Shown: positions 44,200-54,628, counted from the first letter of the stretch. The stretch: 64,000 bases of DNA from Azonexus sp. (GCF_030824335.1 NZ_JAVBXX010000012.1:28811-92810); one strand, 5' to 3'. Made by a program: numbers and translations. Notes: generated from the letters alone by a model not told the origin.

Positions 44200-44486
44200 G
44201 GTTGCGGAGGGATAACCGGCATTGCTTCATTTCCCGGCTTGGCAAGCATCCGCTTAAGGCGTGAAATCTCCCTGCGCTGACCAAAGATCATACCGAGTAG
44301 CGACAAGAGCCCTAGAATTGCACCACCGGCAAAAAAGGCCAGCAAGAGAATAACCAACGGTGCCTGCCACTGATAATCGGGCGCCAGGGTCAAGGTGACC
44401 AGCGCGGTGTTCTGCATGGCAAAAACCACCAGAAAGACAAAAATGATGAGCCTTGCGACCCAGGTGAGAGCTGTCATGACATTCAA
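44196..44486 (-). CDS. lapA: LapA (YciS, DUF1049) membrane protein
   Basis: A 96-residue protein with two membrane helices (VARLIIFVFLVVFAMQNTAL and LVILLLAFFAGGAILGLLSL) and a short basic cytoplasmic tail (FGQRREISRLKRML). This is the lipopolysaccharide assembly protein A family, partner of LapB. ATG 44486 or the in-frame ATG at 44477 could be used; neither has a strong ribosome binding site. The first is immediately next to the T tract of the ihfB terminator. Confidence 0.88.
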   Translation of the reverse strand: MNVMTALTWVARLIIFVFLVVFAMQNTALVTLTLAPDYQWQAPLVILLLAFFAGGAILGLLSLLGMIFGQRREISRLKRMLAKPGNEAMPVIPPQP

Positions 44487-44518
44487 TAAAAAGGGGCAGT
44501 GAAAAGCTTCACTGCCCC
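44487..44518 (-). terminator. Rho-independent terminator of rpsA-ihfB
   Basis: On the minus strand a perfect 11-bp stem (GGGGCAGTGAA with TTCACTGCCCC, 44518-44493) and a 4-base loop run into TTTTTA. It lies 28 bases after the ihfB stop and ends directly at the lapA start codon, so the lapA mRNA must come from read-through or from a promoter inside this region. Confidence 0.85.
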
Positions 44519-44546
44519 GAATCTACCACATAGTGCCAACCCGGCC

Positions 44547-44831
44547 TCAGATCGACTGATCGACCCGCTCGCGCAGTTCCTTGCCGGCTTTGAAGTGGGG
44601 AACCCACTTTGCCGGCACGCTGACCTTGTCTCCCGATTTGGGATTACGTCCAACGCGAGGCGGCCGGTAGTTCAGTGCAAAGCTGCCAAATCCGCGGATC
44701 TCGATACGATCTCCGCGCACCAGCGCTTCGGACATCGCATCGAGAATCATCTTGACCGCGAAATCGGCATCCTTCGCTACCAACTGTGGAAACCGCTCCG
44801 CCAGCCGGGCGATGAGCTCGGATTTGGTCAT
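44547..44831 (-). CDS. ihfB: Integration host factor subunit beta
   Basis: A 94-residue HU/IHF-family DNA-bending protein. [17 protein letters not shown], the beta-arm region [21 protein letters not shown] with the DNA-intercalating Pro, and [14 protein letters not shown] are typical of the beta subunit. It lies 12 bp behind rpsA as in E. coli and most Proteobacteria, and a strong terminator follows. Confidence 0.95.
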   Translation of the reverse strand: MTKSELIARLAERFPQLVAKDADFAVKMILDAMSEALVRGDRIEIRGFGSFALNYRPPRVGRNPKSGDKVSVPAKWVPHFKAGKELRERVDQSI

Positions 44832-44843
44832 GCTTTACGCCTA

Positions 44844-46520
44844 TCAGCCTTGCTGATTCAGCTTGGCCTTGAGCAACGCACCCAGGTTGGTCGTACCGGT
44901 AGCAGCAGAAGAGTCAGAAGAGAACTTCTGCAGCGCTTCATGCTGATCAGCTTGATCCTTAGCCTTGATGGACAGGTTGATACCACGAGTCTTGCGATCG
45001 ACATTGATGATCATCGCTTCGACTTCATCACCGACCTTCAGGTGCTGCGACAAATCTTCGGTACGCTCGCGGGAGAACTCGGAGGCACGCAGATAGGCTT
45101 CGTTCTCGCCATCCAGTTGAACCACGGCACCTCGGGCATCAACCGTCTTGACAATGCCGCGGACGATGCTGTTCTTCTCGTGGGTCGCAATGAAGTTGGC
45201 GTACGGGTCGCCATCCATCTGCTTGATACCGAGGGAAATGCGTTCCTTCTCGACATCGATACCGAGGACCAGAGCTTCGACTTCATCGCCCTTCTTGAAG
45301 TTGCGGATGGCTTCTTCGCCGGTGGCAGACCAGGACAGGTCGGACAGGTGAACCAGACCATCGATACCACCAGGCAGACCGATGAAGATGCCGAAGTCGG
45401 TAATCGACTTGATGGCGCCCTTAACCTTGTCACCCTTCTTGTGGTTCATCGCGAAGTCGTCCCAAGGATTAGCCTGGCACTGCTTCATGCCCAGGGAGAT
45501 ACGACGACGTTCTTCGTCGATTTCCAGGATCATGACTTCAACTTCGTCGCCCAGGGAAACAACCTTGGACGGATGGACGTTCTTGTTGGTCCAGTCCATT
45601 TCGGACACGTGCACCAGACCTTCGATGCCCTGTTCGATTTCGACGAAACCACCGTAATCGGTCAGGTTGGTGACCTTGCCGAACAGGCGGGTGCCTGCCG
45701 GATAGCGGCGGCCGATACCGACCCACGGATCATCGCCCAGTTGCTTCATGCCCAGGGAGACGCGGTTCTTCTCGGCGTCGAACTTGAGGATCTTGGCGGT
45801 AACTTCGTCACCAACGTTGAGCACTTCGCTCGGGTGACGGACACGGCGCCAGGCCAGGTCGGTGATGTGCAGCAGACCATCGATGCCGCCCAGATCGACG
45901 AATGCACCGTAATCGGTGATGTTCTTGACGATACCCTTGACGGTGGAACCTTCCTTGAGGTTCTCCATGAGCTTTTCGCGATCCTTGTCGGCGGTCGCTT
46001 CGAGAACGGCACGGCGGGACAGGACGACGTTGTTGCGCTTGCGATCGAGCTTGATGACCTTGAACTCAAGGGTCTTGCCTTCGTACGGGGTAGTGTCCTT
46101 GACCGGACGCATGTCGACCAGCGAGCCCGGGAGGAAAGCACGGACGCCGTTGGACATGACGGTCAGACCGCCCTTGACCTTGCCGGTGATGGTGCCGCTG
46201 ACCAGCGCGCCATCATTCAGGGCCTGCTCCAGGAAGTTCCAGGAGGCGATGCGCTTGGCGCGATCGCGAGACAGGCGGGTCGAGCCGTAGCCGTCTTCCA
46301 GCATTTCGATGGCGACCTGGACGAAATCGCCAACGGCGACTTCAACTTCACCCTGGTCGTTCAGGAATTCTTCTACGGGAACGTAGGATTCAGATTTCAG
46401 GCCGGCATTGACCACAACGAAGTTGTGATCGATGAGCACCACTTCTGCAGTGATGACTTCGCCTTGACGCATTTCCTGGCGAGCCAGGGATTCTTCAAAT
46501 AGTTGAGCAAAAGATTCCAT
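44844..46520 (-). CDS. rpsA: 30S ribosomal protein S1
   Basis: A 558-residue protein with six S1 OB-fold repeats (about 20-90, 105-170, 190-260, 277-345, 364-430, 450-520); the last four share the GxVKxxxDxGxFV(D/E) pattern (for example [16 protein letters not shown]). This is the full-length proteobacterial S1 that brings mRNA to the 30S subunit. Its neighbours aroA-cmk upstream and ihfB downstream are the usual ones. Confidence 0.96.
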   Translation of the reverse strand: MESFAQLFEESLARQEMRQGEVITAEVVLIDHNFVVVNAGLKSESYVPVEEFLNDQGEVEVAVGDFVQVAIEMLEDGYGSTRLSRDRAKRIASWNFLEQALNDGALVSGTITGKVKGGLTVMSNGVRAFLPGSLVDMRPVKDTTPYEGKTLEFKVIKLDRKRNNVVLSRRAVLEATADKDREKLMENLKEGSTVKGIVKNITDYGAFVDLGGIDGLLHITDLAWRRVRHPSEVLNVGDEVTAKILKFDAEKNRVSLGMKQLGDDPWVGIGRRYPAGTRLFGKVTNLTDYGGFVEIEQGIEGLVHVSEMDWTNKNVHPSKVVSLGDEVEVMILEIDEERRRISLGMKQCQANPWDDFAMNHKKGDKVKGAIKSITDFGIFIGLPGGIDGLVHLSDLSWSATGEEAIRNFKKGDEVEALVLGIDVEKERISLGIKQMDGDPYANFIATHEKNSIVRGIVKTVDARGAVVQLDGENEAYLRASEFSRERTEDLSQHLKVGDEVEAMIINVDRKTRGINLSIKAKDQADQHEALQKFSSDSSAATGTTNLGALLKAKLNQQG

Positions 46521-46649
46521 TACGGAGCGAGTTCCTTGCCACGAATCAAACGACCCGCAGCGGGTTAGGGGTTAACAACCCAGGTTACAAACAAGTTACC
46601 AGCCCCATGGCCGGCAACGCCTTGCTACGACTTCATTTACCACTGTTTC
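46521..46649 (-). promoter_or_regulatory. rpsA leader region
   Basis: The 129-bp spacer between aroA-cmk and rpsA is unusually long for this array. On the minus strand it holds a small hairpin around ACCCGC/GCGGGT and repeated GTTAAC/GTTAC and AACCC blocks, and no clear Shine-Dalgarno. E. coli rpsA has a structured, self-regulated leader without a strong Shine-Dalgarno, so a comparable element is plausible; the structure was not computed. Confidence 0.4.
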
Positions 46650-48611
46650 TTACAATACTTCCACGACCCAATCCAGCACCTGTTTCACCGCCTGTTCGAT
46701 GGTGAGATGCGACGTATCGAGCAACCTGGCATCTGCCTCCTGCCTGAGCGGCGCCACGCTGCGCTGCGAATCTCGCGCGTCACGTTGCTGCAGATCAGAT
46801 AGAAGGTGCGGGAGATTAGCAGAGAAACCTTTGTCGATCAACTGGTTATAGCGACGCTCAGCACGCACTTCAGCACTGGCCGTGAGAAAAACCTTGAGCT
46901 TGGCCTGCGGAAAGATGACCGACCCCATGTCACGCCCATCACCCACCAGACCAGGCGCAGTGTTGAAGACCCGCTGTCGGAACAACAAGGCATCGCGCAC
47001 GGCTGGCAGAGCGGCGACCTGCGAGGCCCCCGCCGAGATGTCTTCGGTGCGGATGGCATCGCCCACCAACTCGCCATTCAGCCGGATATCACTCTCGGAA
47101 AAGACGACATCGAGCGCCGCGGCAATTACAGCAACTTGCGCTTCGTCGGTCCACGCCACGCCGGCTCGCTGCGCAGCGAGTGCGGTCAACCGGTACAGCG
47201 CGCCAGAGTCGAGATAGGCATAACCCAGCGCAGCGGCGACCCGTGCCGCCACCGTGCCCTTGCCCGACGCCGATGGCCCGTCAATGGCGATGACTGGTGC
47301 AATTCGGGTCACGGTCGCAAAACGTTCGAAATAATCCGGGAAGGTCTTGGCCACACACTTCGGATCGTTGATGCGCAATGGCGTGGCGAATGCCGCGAGC
47401 GAGAAGCACATCGCCATGCGGTGATCATCGTAGGTATCGATGGCAGCAGGTCTGATCCCGCAAGGGGACTTCCGGTCGGGTGCGGTCGACGGGGTGATTT
47501 TGATGAAATCTGCACCCTCCTCGACCTCGATACCGATCTTGCGGAGTTCGGTGGCCATGGCCGCGATGCGGTCGGTTTCCTTGACCCGCCAACTGGCGAT
47601 ATTGCGCAACGTCGTCGTGCCTTTGGCGAACAACGCGGCCGTGGCCAGCGTCATCGCTGCGTCGGGAATGTGATTGCAATCGAGGTCGACAGCAACCAGG
47701 CCGCCCTGCGGTGCGCGAGCCTCCATCCAGTTCGGCCCGGTTTCGATGACGGCGCCCATCCGGGCCAGCGCCTCGGCAAATTTGACATCACCCTGGATCG
47801 AATCGCGACCGACGCCTTCAACCCGCACCGGTCCGCCACCGATGGCACCGAGCGCGAGAAAATAGGAAGCCGACGAGGCATCACCCTCGACATAAACGGT
47901 ACCCGGCGACACATAGCGGCTGCCGGCACGCACGGTAAAGCGCTGCCAGCCCTCACGCTCGACGGTCACGCCGAAGCGGGCCATGATGGCCAGCGTAATC
48001 TCGATATAGGGTTTGGAAATCAGCTCGCCAATGACGTCGACCGCAACTGTCTGCCCGGTCAGCGGCAAGGCCATCAGCAGACCGGTCAGAAACTGGCTGG
48101 AGACATCGCCGCGCACACTGACCACGCCGTCCGGACGGATCGTCGCCGGCCTCAGGTGCAAGGGCGGGTAGCCGTCGTTGCCAAGATAAGTCACATCGGC
48201 GCCAAGCTGGCGCAGGCCATCGACCAGATCGCCAATCGGCCGCTCATGCATCCGGGCCACGCCCTTCAGTACGTAGTCACCACCGGCCAGTGCCAGCGCC
48301 GCCGTCAGCGGACGGAAGGCCGTCCCGGCATTACCGAGAAACAGTTCCGCCTGGCGCACCGGAAAATGCCCGGCACAGCCGGTGATCCGCCAATTCTCGC
48401 CACCCAGCGAAACCACACCAACCCCGAGCACTTTCAAGGCATCGAGCATGCGCTCCGTATCATCGGAGGCCAGCAGATCACGCACTTCGGTCTCGCCATC
48501 GGCCAGCGCGGCCAGCAACAACACGCGATTGGAAATGCTTTTCGAGCCAGGCAGACGAACCGTGCCGGCAGCCGAAATCAGTTGGGGAAGATCGAGGAAC
48601 TCAAGACTCAA
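46650..48611 (-). CDS. aroA-cmk: Bifunctional EPSP synthase / cytidylate kinase
   Basis: A 653-residue fusion. Residues 1-430 are 3-phosphoshikimate 1-carboxyvinyltransferase: [60 protein letters not shown] and [14 protein letters not shown]. From about 435 the CMP kinase begins ([20 protein letters not shown] with the P-loop, then [20 protein letters not shown]). No stop or shift separates them. The enzymes serve unrelated paths (aromatic amino acids and CTP/dCTP supply), so the fusion reflects their adjacency rather than shared chemistry; such fusions are known in several proteobacteria. The gene lies 45 bp behind capD and before rpsA. Confidence 0.92.
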   Translation of the reverse strand: MSLEFLDLPQLISAAGTVRLPGSKSISNRVLLLAALADGETEVRDLLASDDTERMLDALKVLGVGVVSLGGENWRITGCAGHFPVRQAELFLGNAGTAFRPLTAALALAGGDYVLKGVARMHERPIGDLVDGLRQLGADVTYLGNDGYPPLHLRPATIRPDGVVSVRGDVSSQFLTGLLMALPLTGQTVAVDVIGELISKPYIEITLAIMARFGVTVEREGWQRFTVRAGSRYVSPGTVYVEGDASSASYFLALGAIGGGPVRVEGVGRDSIQGDVKFAEALARMGAVIETGPNWMEARAPQGGLVAVDLDCNHIPDAAMTLATAALFAKGTTTLRNIASWRVKETDRIAAMATELRKIGIEVEEGADFIKITPSTAPDRKSPCGIRPAAIDTYDDHRMAMCFSLAAFATPLRINDPKCVAKTFPDYFERFATVTRIAPVIAIDGPSASGKGTVAARVAAALGYAYLDSGALYRLTALAAQRAGVAWTDEAQVAVIAAALDVVFSESDIRLNGELVGDAIRTEDISAGASQVAALPAVRDALLFRQRVFNTAPGLVGDGRDMGSVIFPQAKLKVFLTASAEVRAERRYNQLIDKGFSANLPHLLSDLQQRDARDSQRSVAPLRQEADARLLDTSHLTIEQAVKQVLDWVVEVL

Positions 48612-48656
48612 GGAAAACTCCGTTCTGGGTTATCGGGCACCTGGCCGCCCACTGCC

Positions 48657-50471
48657 TCAGGGATTGACATATTCGGGAACAAAACGCTTCAGACCGACCC
48701 TGACCTCGGAAAAATCCTTTACCTTCGGCAGCAACCAAGCCTGCAACTCGGCAAATTCGGCATCACTCATCTTGTCCGTCTGTTTGGCAATACGCAGCTT
48801 GGGGTGTGGCGTCGCCAAGGCTGTCTCACCATCGGCCAGTAGTTCTTCAAACAGCTTCTCGCCTGGACGCAAACCCGGAAACTCCAGGCGAATTTCTTCT
48901 TCGGAAAAACCGGAAAGCCGGATCATGTCGCGGGCCAGATCAACAATCTTGACCGGTTCACCCATGTCGAGTACAAAAATTTCGCCGCCCTGCCCCATCC
49001 ATCCCGCCTGCAGCACCAATTGGGCAGCTTCCGGAATGGTCATGAAAAACCGGACGATATCGGGATGCGTTACGGTCACCGGGCCACCGCGGGCAATTTG
49101 TTCGCGGAACTTGGGAATCACGCTGCCATTGCTACCCAGCACATTACCAAAACGGACGGTCACGAATCGCGTCTTGCCTTCATTCTGGATCGAACGACAC
49201 AAGCGTTCGGCAAGTCGCTTGCTTGCCCCCATGACATTCGTCGGATTAACCGCCTTGTCGGTCGAGATCAGGACGAATTTGTCGACCCCGGCCTTCTGGG
49301 CAGCCCTGGCCAGAGTCAAGGTACCAAAAGCATTGGTCCGCACCGCCTGCCAGGCATTGGCATACTCCATCAAAGGTACATGCTTGTAAGCCGCTGCGTG
49401 AAAAATGACATCCGGTCGCTCTGCCGCCAACAACTCGGCGACACGCTCGTTATCCCTGACGTCACCCGCCCAGCAACTGCGCACGATCCCCGGAAAGGTG
49501 TGCGCCAAATCTTCGTCGATCTGGTAAAGGGCAAACTCGGATGTTTCCAGCAAGACCAAGCGGGTTGGAGAAAAACGCGCGATTTGCCGGCACAACTCGG
49601 CACCGATCGATCCGCCTGCACCGCTGACCAGCACCACCCGATCAGTCAGCAACTCATGCAAACCATCCTGATCCAAGGCCACGGCATCGCGCCCAAGCAA
49701 ATCCTCCAGCTCAACCCGTCGGATGCTCGATACCGAGACCCGACCAGCCAGCAAATCATCGTACGACGGCATTGTCATGACCGTCAGACCGGCAGCCGAG
49801 GCGATCTCGGCTGCTTGCCGACGCTCCAGCGTCGTCGAGGCAGGCATGGCCATAATGACGTGCTGCACCGAATATTTTTGCGCCAGGTCGGGAATGATCT
49901 GCAACGGCCCAAAAACCGGCAAGCCACGCAGGCGACGCCCTTTGTTGGCGGGATCCTTGCTGACGACTGCTACGGCATACCACAAGCCGCTGCGATGCAA
50001 TTCCCGCAATAAAGAATCAGCAGCCTCACCCGCGCCAAGAACCAGCACCGGCTGTCCGCGCATTTTGGTCGGACCATAAAGTCGATGCTCTTTCCAGCTC
50101 CGATAGGCAAAGCGGCTCCCCCCCATCATCAAGGCCAGCAACATGGGATGCATGACCAACACGGAACGCGGAATGCCTTCGAGTCGCAAAAAAACCACGG
50201 CGACGAGCGTCAATACGGCGCCCGAAACCACGGCATAAATCAAATGCTGCAAATCGGACAAACTGGCAAAACGCCAAAGACCACGATACAAACCGAAGGT
50301 AAAAAAGAGGATACCGAACAGCGGGACAATCCAGACCAGGGAACGGGTGGCCGAGGCGGCAAACTCGGGCGGCAAATCGAAATTGAAGCGCAACCAGAAA
50401 GCCAGCATCCACGCCAAACCCGCCGCGACCAGATCGTGGAGAAAAGCAGCCAGGGTGCGTGGATTCGTCAT
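48657..50471 (-). CDS. Membrane-bound nucleotide-sugar 4,6-dehydratase, CapD/WbpM-like
   Basis: A 604-residue protein with four membrane helices (first 130 residues), a first Rossmann-like domain (VLVLGAGEAADSLLRELHRS) and a catalytic extended-SDR domain from about 275 (VLVSGAGGSIGAELCRQIARF, AAAYKHVPLMEY, ISTDKAVNPTNVMGASKR). The SxDK motif replaces the usual Tyr-Lys pair, as in WbpM/FlaA1-type enzymes that convert UDP-GlcNAc to a 4-keto-6-deoxy sugar. ATG 50471 follows an upstream TTG option. With the reductase and the sugar transferase just upstream this matches the WbpV-WbpL-WbpM logic for making and loading a 6-deoxy-HexNAc; the product is inferred. Confidence 0.88.
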   Translation of the reverse strand: MTNPRTLAAFLHDLVAAGLAWMLAFWLRFNFDLPPEFAASATRSLVWIVPLFGILFFTFGLYRGLWRFASLSDLQHLIYAVVSGAVLTLVAVVFLRLEGIPRSVLVMHPMLLALMMGGSRFAYRSWKEHRLYGPTKMRGQPVLVLGAGEAADSLLRELHRSGLWYAVAVVSKDPANKGRRLRGLPVFGPLQIIPDLAQKYSVQHVIMAMPASTTLERRQAAEIASAAGLTVMTMPSYDDLLAGRVSVSSIRRVELEDLLGRDAVALDQDGLHELLTDRVVLVSGAGGSIGAELCRQIARFSPTRLVLLETSEFALYQIDEDLAHTFPGIVRSCWAGDVRDNERVAELLAAERPDVIFHAAAYKHVPLMEYANAWQAVRTNAFGTLTLARAAQKAGVDKFVLISTDKAVNPTNVMGASKRLAERLCRSIQNEGKTRFVTVRFGNVLGSNGSVIPKFREQIARGGPVTVTHPDIVRFFMTIPEAAQLVLQAGWMGQGGEIFVLDMGEPVKIVDLARDMIRLSGFSEEEIRLEFPGLRPGEKLFEELLADGETALATPHPKLRIAKQTDKMSDAEFAELQAWLLPKVKDFSEVRVGLKRFVPEYVNP

Positions 50472-50548
50472 GCAGCGCGTTCCGGAAATATTCGACAACA
50501 GATCGGCGAACGATCAAAACCCTTTATTCTAACCTGCCGGATGCAATT

Positions 50549-51109
50549 TCAATGAGATACACCATCACGACGCAGCACTTTGACAAAAGTCAGCCAGATT
50601 ATCCAGAGATCGAAGTGCAATGAACGTCGCACTAGATACTCCGCATCCAGTTTGACTTTCTCGGGAATGGGCAACTCATCCCGACCATTGATTTGCGCCC
50701 AACCGGTAAGCCCTGGCAGCAATTCGTGAACGCCCTGCTCGGTACGCAGGGCAATCAAGTCATCCTGATTGAACAAAGCCGGGCGCGGACCGACGAAACT
50801 CATGTCACCGACCAGGATGCTCCACAACTGCGGCAATTCGTCGAGACTGGAACGACGCAGGAAAGAACCGATTGGCGTCAGACAGGCGTCGGGATTGGTC
50901 AGCAAATGTGTGGCTACCGCCGGCGTGCCGATGCGCATGCTGCGAAACTTGGGCATCTTGAAAATCCGGTTATGCCGTCCGACCCGATCCGACCAGTAAA
51001 GCGCCGGCCCGGCAGAGGTCAGGCGAACCGCAATGGCGACCAGCAGTAACGGCACGATCAAAATCGCCCCCGCCACCACGGCCAGCAAAAAATCCATGCA
51101 GCGTTTCAT
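50549..51109 (-). CDS. Undecaprenyl-phosphate sugar phosphotransferase, monotopic PGT (PglC-like)
   Basis: A 186-residue bacterial sugar transferase. MKRCMDFLLAVVAGAILIVP is the re-entrant membrane helix; FKMPKFRSM, LRRSSLDELPQLWSILVGDMS with the catalytic Asp-Glu, and VGPRPALF are the core motifs, followed by PGLTGWAQINGRD. It moves a sugar 1-phosphate from a UDP-sugar to undecaprenyl phosphate, starting a glycan. It is the short form without the extra membrane domain of WbaP. ATG 51109 overlaps the stop of the reductase gene (ATGA), so the pair is coupled. Confidence 0.9.
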   Translation of the reverse strand: MKRCMDFLLAVVAGAILIVPLLLVAIAVRLTSAGPALYWSDRVGRHNRIFKMPKFRSMRIGTPAVATHLLTNPDACLTPIGSFLRRSSLDELPQLWSILVGDMSFVGPRPALFNQDDLIALRTEQGVHELLPGLTGWAQINGRDELPIPEKVKLDAEYLVRRSLHFDLWIIWLTFVKVLRRDGVSH

Positions 51110-52047
51110 TTTTTCAGCATCTCGGTCAAACCTGCGGTCACCCCAATCCGGGCCTGCCACCCCAGCTCCCGTTGAATGCGCGCTGGCGAATACCAGGCTG
51201 ACTGCAGCAAACGCGCCAGCACTTCACTGTCGAACGGGAAGCGTCGCCCGGCCAACGGGGCTAGCGCATCCCCCGCACGTGCCAGCAATTGCAACAAGAA
51301 TTCCGGTACTGTCCAGCGACAAGGCGGCAAGCCCTGCGCAGCACGCAATGCGTCAAACAAGGTCCGCCCGGACGGCGCCTCATGATGCGCCACAATATAG
51401 GTCTTGCCGGCTGCCCGAACATCGTCGGCCACCAGCGTCATGGCCGAGAGCACGTCATCGACATGAACCAGGGAGCGATGATTGCCGGTATCCGGCAACG
51501 GCGGAAACCAGCCACGTCGGACCAGCCGTCCCATGCGCTCGAGATTCCCCCGGCCACCTGCGCCATAAACCATGGCCAAACGCAGATTAACGACATGCAT
51601 GCCATAACGCCTGCCCGCCTCAAGCACCGCCGCCTCGGCCGCGGCCTTGGCTTGACCATAGGCCGTTTCCGGCACGCCTGGAAAATCCTCATCGACCATG
51701 GCCTCGCCGGGCTCGGCCATCGCCTTGACGCTGGAAAGAAAAACAAACTTGCGCACGCCGGCCTGCCCGGCGGCCTCGACCAGATTGCGTGTACCGTCGA
51801 AATTGACCTGCCAGTGCCTGGCCGTATCCTCGGCGGAACGGGAAGAAAAGGCGTGCGCATGACCGGCGCAGTGAAAGAGACGATCCACACCGGCGCAAGC
51901 CACAGACAAGGCGGCGGGATCGGTCAATACAGTTCTACCTGAAGCATCCGGACGACAGGACAGCAAGCGGCACTCCCGCCCCACTGCCAGCAATCGGCGA
52001 TGCAGACGGGCACCGATGAATCCCGAGCCTCCAGAAATCAGATCCAC
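51106..52047 (-). CDS. NAD-dependent epimerase/dehydratase, WbpV-like reductase candidate
   Basis: A 313-residue extended SDR with ISGGSGFIGARLHRRLL at the N-terminus, SSVKAMAEPGEA and the catalytic YGQAK. It resembles the 4-keto-sugar reductases or 4-epimerases (WbpV/WcaG-type) that act with WbpM-like dehydratases and PglC/WbpL-type transferases, as positioned here. The start codon is GTG 52047. It lies 78 bp behind rfbC and overlaps the transferase by four bases. It could in principle replace the missing RfbD, but its sequence is not RfbD-like. Confidence 0.82.
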   Translation of the reverse strand: MDLISGGSGFIGARLHRRLLAVGRECRLLSCRPDASGRTVLTDPAALSVACAGVDRLFHCAGHAHAFSSRSAEDTARHWQVNFDGTRNLVEAAGQAGVRKFVFLSSVKAMAEPGEAMVDEDFPGVPETAYGQAKAAAEAAVLEAGRRYGMHVVNLRLAMVYGAGGRGNLERMGRLVRRGWFPPLPDTGNHRSLVHVDDVLSAMTLVADDVRAAGKTYIVAHHEAPSGRTLFDALRAAQGLPPCRWTVPEFLLQLLARAGDALAPLAGRRFPFDSEVLARLLQSAWYSPARIQRELGWQARIGVTAGLTEMLKK

Positions 52048-52125
52048 GGCAAACCTGCCCCAAAAGCCAACACAGCCGACCGCTCAAAACCGGACATGCA
52101 GCAAGTCAGCCGAACATCTGAATAA

Positions 52126-52665
52126 TCAGTCGCATTCAGCGAATCGACTGCCATTCATGTCTTTGGCGGAAAGCTGCGGCACCCCGGCATCGGGCCACTG
52201 GATATTCAGATCCGCATCATCCCAGCGTATGCAGCGCTCATGCTCGGGCGAATAGTAATCCGTCGTCTTGTACAAGAATTCGGCCGTATCGCTCAAGGTC
52301 AGGAAGCCGTGGGCCAAACCGGCGGGTATCCACAATTGTTTCTTGTTTTCCGCCGACAGGATTTCGCCGACCCACTGACCATAGGTTTTTGAGCCTTTAC
52401 GGATGTCGACCGCAACATCGAATACCGCGCCCTGCACCACGCGCACCAGTTTGCCCTGGGCTTTCGGCGCCAGTTGGTAATGCAGGCCGCGCAGAACCCC
52501 CTTGCTCGATTTCGAATGGTTATCCTGAACGAAGTCGATGGCCTGCCCGACTGCTGCATTGAATGCCTGCTGGTTGAAGCTTTCGAAGAAAAAGCCGCGC
52601 TCGTCACCGAACACTCGCGGCTCAATGATCAATACATCAGGAATTGCCGTCGTAATCACGTTCAT
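52126..52665 (-). CDS. rfbC: dTDP-4-dehydrorhamnose 3,5-epimerase
   Basis: A 179-residue cupin-type epimerase. IPDVLIIEPRVFGDERGFFFES, the catalytic His in LRGLHYQLAP, KLVRVVQGAVFDVAVDIRKGS split over the barrel, and the C-terminal YKTTDYYSPEHER are the family signatures. ATG 52665 overlaps the rfbA stop codon. It is the third step of dTDP-L-rhamnose synthesis. Confidence 0.94.
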   Translation of the reverse strand: MNVITTAIPDVLIIEPRVFGDERGFFFESFNQQAFNAAVGQAIDFVQDNHSKSSKGVLRGLHYQLAPKAQGKLVRVVQGAVFDVAVDIRKGSKTYGQWVGEILSAENKKQLWIPAGLAHGFLTLSDTAEFLYKTTDYYSPEHERCIRWDDADLNIQWPDAGVPQLSAKDMNGSRFAECD

Positions 52666-53549
52666 CAGAAAACCCTTTCCTTGAGCAAGCCGAGCAGATA
52701 TTGCCCATACGGATTTTTCAGCATGGGCTGGGCCAGTTGTTCCAGTTGCGCGGCGTCGACCCAGCCCTTGCGATAGGCAATTTCTTCCGGACAAGCCACC
52801 TTCAGCCCCTGCCGCTTTTCGATGGTGGCGATGAACTGGCTGGCATCGAGCAAGCTTTCGTGCGTTCCGGTATCGAGCCAGGCATGGCCGCGGCCCATGA
52901 CCTGGACATTGAGTTCATCACGTTCGAGGTAAATCCGGTTGACGTCGGTAATTTCCAGTTCGCCGCGCGGCGATGGCTTGAGATCGCGGGCGAAATCGAG
53001 CACCTGATTGTCGTAGAAATACAGCCCGGTGACCGCATAGTGAGACTTCGGCACCAAGGGCTTTTCTTCCAGGCTGATCGCCCTGCCCTGCGCGTCGAAT
53101 TCGACCACGCCGTAACGTTCTGGATCGTGCACATGGTAGGCGAATACCGTGGCACCGCTTTGCTGCTCGCCGGCCTTGCCGAGATCGTTGGCAAATTCGT
53201 GGCCGTAAAAAATATTGTCGCCCAGCACGAGGGCTGAATCACCGTTACCGATGAAGTCGCGACCGATGATGAAGGCCTGAGCCAGGCCATCGGGCGATGG
53301 CTGGATGGCGTATTGCAGATTCAGTCCCCATTGGGCACCGTCGCCGAGCAATTGCTGGAAACGCGGCGTGTCCTGCGGCGTCGAGATGATCAGGATGTCG
53401 CGAATCCCGGCCAGCATCAGCGTGGTCAGCGGATAGTAGATCATCGGCTTGTCGTGGATCGGCAACAGTTGTTTGGAAACTGCCAGCGTGACCGGATAAA
53501 GCCGGGTGCCGGAACCGCCGGCCAGGATGATGCCTTTGCGTTGTGTCAT
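52665..53549 (-). CDS. rfbA: Glucose-1-phosphate thymidylyltransferase
   Basis: A 294-residue nucleotidyltransferase with [20 protein letters not shown], the lysine block [28 protein letters not shown] and [20 protein letters not shown], all standard for RfbA/RmlA. It makes dTDP-glucose from glucose 1-phosphate and dTTP. ATG 53549 overlaps the rfbB stop (ATGA). Confidence 0.95.
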   Translation of the reverse strand: MTQRKGIILAGGSGTRLYPVTLAVSKQLLPIHDKPMIYYPLTTLMLAGIRDILIISTPQDTPRFQQLLGDGAQWGLNLQYAIQPSPDGLAQAFIIGRDFIGNGDSALVLGDNIFYGHEFANDLGKAGEQQSGATVFAYHVHDPERYGVVEFDAQGRAISLEEKPLVPKSHYAVTGLYFYDNQVLDFARDLKPSPRGELEITDVNRIYLERDELNVQVMGRGHAWLDTGTHESLLDASQFIATIEKRQGLKVACPEEIAYRKGWVDAAQLEQLAQPMLKNPYGQYLLGLLKERVF

Positions 53550-54628
53550 TGTTTTTCTCCGCGCGCTTCGTTTGTTCCATACTGCTTGCCCAGCCAGTCG
53601 CGATAGGCACCGCTGGTCACGTTGCTCACCCAGGGTTGATTGTCCAGATACCACTGGACGGTCTTGCGAATACCGGTGGCGAAAGTTTCAGCCGGCTTCC
53701 AGCCCAGTTCGCGCTCCAGCTTGCTGGCATCAATGGCGTAACGGCGGTCGTGGCCGGGCCGATCGGTGACGTAGGTAATCTGCGTCTTGTAAGGCTGGCC
53801 GTCGGCGCGCGGACTGAGTTCGTCGAGAATGGCGCACAGCGTATGCACCACATCAAGGTTGGGCATTTCATTCCAGCCACCGACGTTGTACACCTCGCCG
53901 AGCCGCCCTGCTTCCAGCACGCGGCGAATGGCGCTGCAATGATCCTTGACGTAGAGCCAGTCGCGGATTTGTTGACCATCGCCGTAGATCGGCAAGGGCT
54001 TGCCGGCCAGGGCGTTGAGGATGCACAACGGGATCAGCTTTTCCGGGAAGTGATAAGGGCCGTAATTGTTCGAGCAATTAGTCGTCAGCACCGGCAAGCC
54101 GTAGGTGTGGTGATAAGCGCGTACCAGATGGTCGGATGCGGCCTTGCTGGCCGAATACGGGCTGTTCGGCTCGTAGCGGTGGCTTTCGGTGAATGCCGGG
54201 GCGTCCTTGGTCAGCGAGCCATACACTTCGTCGGTCGACACGTGCAGGAAGCGAAAAGCATTTTTGCCGCTTTCCGGCAGTTGACCGTAATAAGCACGCA
54301 CGGCTTCAAGCAAACGGAAGGTGCCGACGATATTGGTCTGGATGAAATCTTCCGGGCCATGAATGCTGCGGTCAACGTGCGACTCGGCGGCAAAATTGAT
54401 CACGGCGCGCGGCTGGTGTTCGGCCAGCAGTCGGGCAACCAGTTCACTATCGCCAATGTCGCCCTGGACAAAAACATGGCGCGGATTGTTGTCGAGCGTA
54501 GCGAGATTTTCGCGATTGCCTGCGTAGGTCAGCACATCAAGGTTAATGACCGGCTCATCGGATTGAGCAATCCAGTCAAGTACGAAATTGCTGCCGATGA
54601 AGCCGGCACCGCCGGTAACTAAAATCAT
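53546..54628 (-). CDS. rfbB: dTDP-glucose 4,6-dehydratase
   Basis: A 360-residue extended SDR with [31 protein letters not shown], the STDEVYG block and the catalytic [11 protein letters not shown]. It makes dTDP-4-keto-6-deoxyglucose. ATG 54628 gives the family N-terminus. It is the first gene of the rfbBAC unit; no rfbD (4-keto reductase) is present in the window, so completion of rhamnose needs a gene elsewhere or another dTDP-sugar is made. Confidence 0.95.
   Translation of the reverse strand: MILVTGGAGFIGSNFVLDWIAQSDEPVINLDVLTYAGNRENLATLDNNPRHVFVQGDIGDSELVARLLAEHQPRAVINFAAESHVDRSIHGPEDFIQTNIVGTFRLLEAVRAYYGQLPESGKNAFRFLHVSTDEVYGSLTKDAPAFTESHRYEPNSPYSASKAASDHLVRAYHHTYGLPVLTTNCSNNYGPYHFPEKLIPLCILNALAGKPLPIYGDGQQIRDWLYVKDHCSAIRRVLEAGRLGEVYNVGGWNEMPNLDVVHTLCAILDELSPRADGQPYKTQITYVTDRPGHDRRYAIDASKLERELGWKPAETFATGIRKTVQWYLDNQPWVSNVTSGAYRDWLGKQYGTNEARGEKQ

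Noticed and set aside
44499..46502. Very long open frame on the + strand opposite rpsA and ihfB
   Set aside because: It is the antisense of two certain genes; the GC-rich third-position bias of rpsA leaves the opposite frame open. No start signals or family resemblance.
46806..48842. Long + strand open frame opposite aroA-cmk
   Set aside because: Antisense shadow of a certain gene, rich in Arg/His/Gln as usual for such shadows.
51106..52047. The reductase gene as the missing rfbD
   Set aside because: It lacks RfbD-type sequence, is separated from rfbC by 78 bp, and is coupled to the sugar transferase instead.
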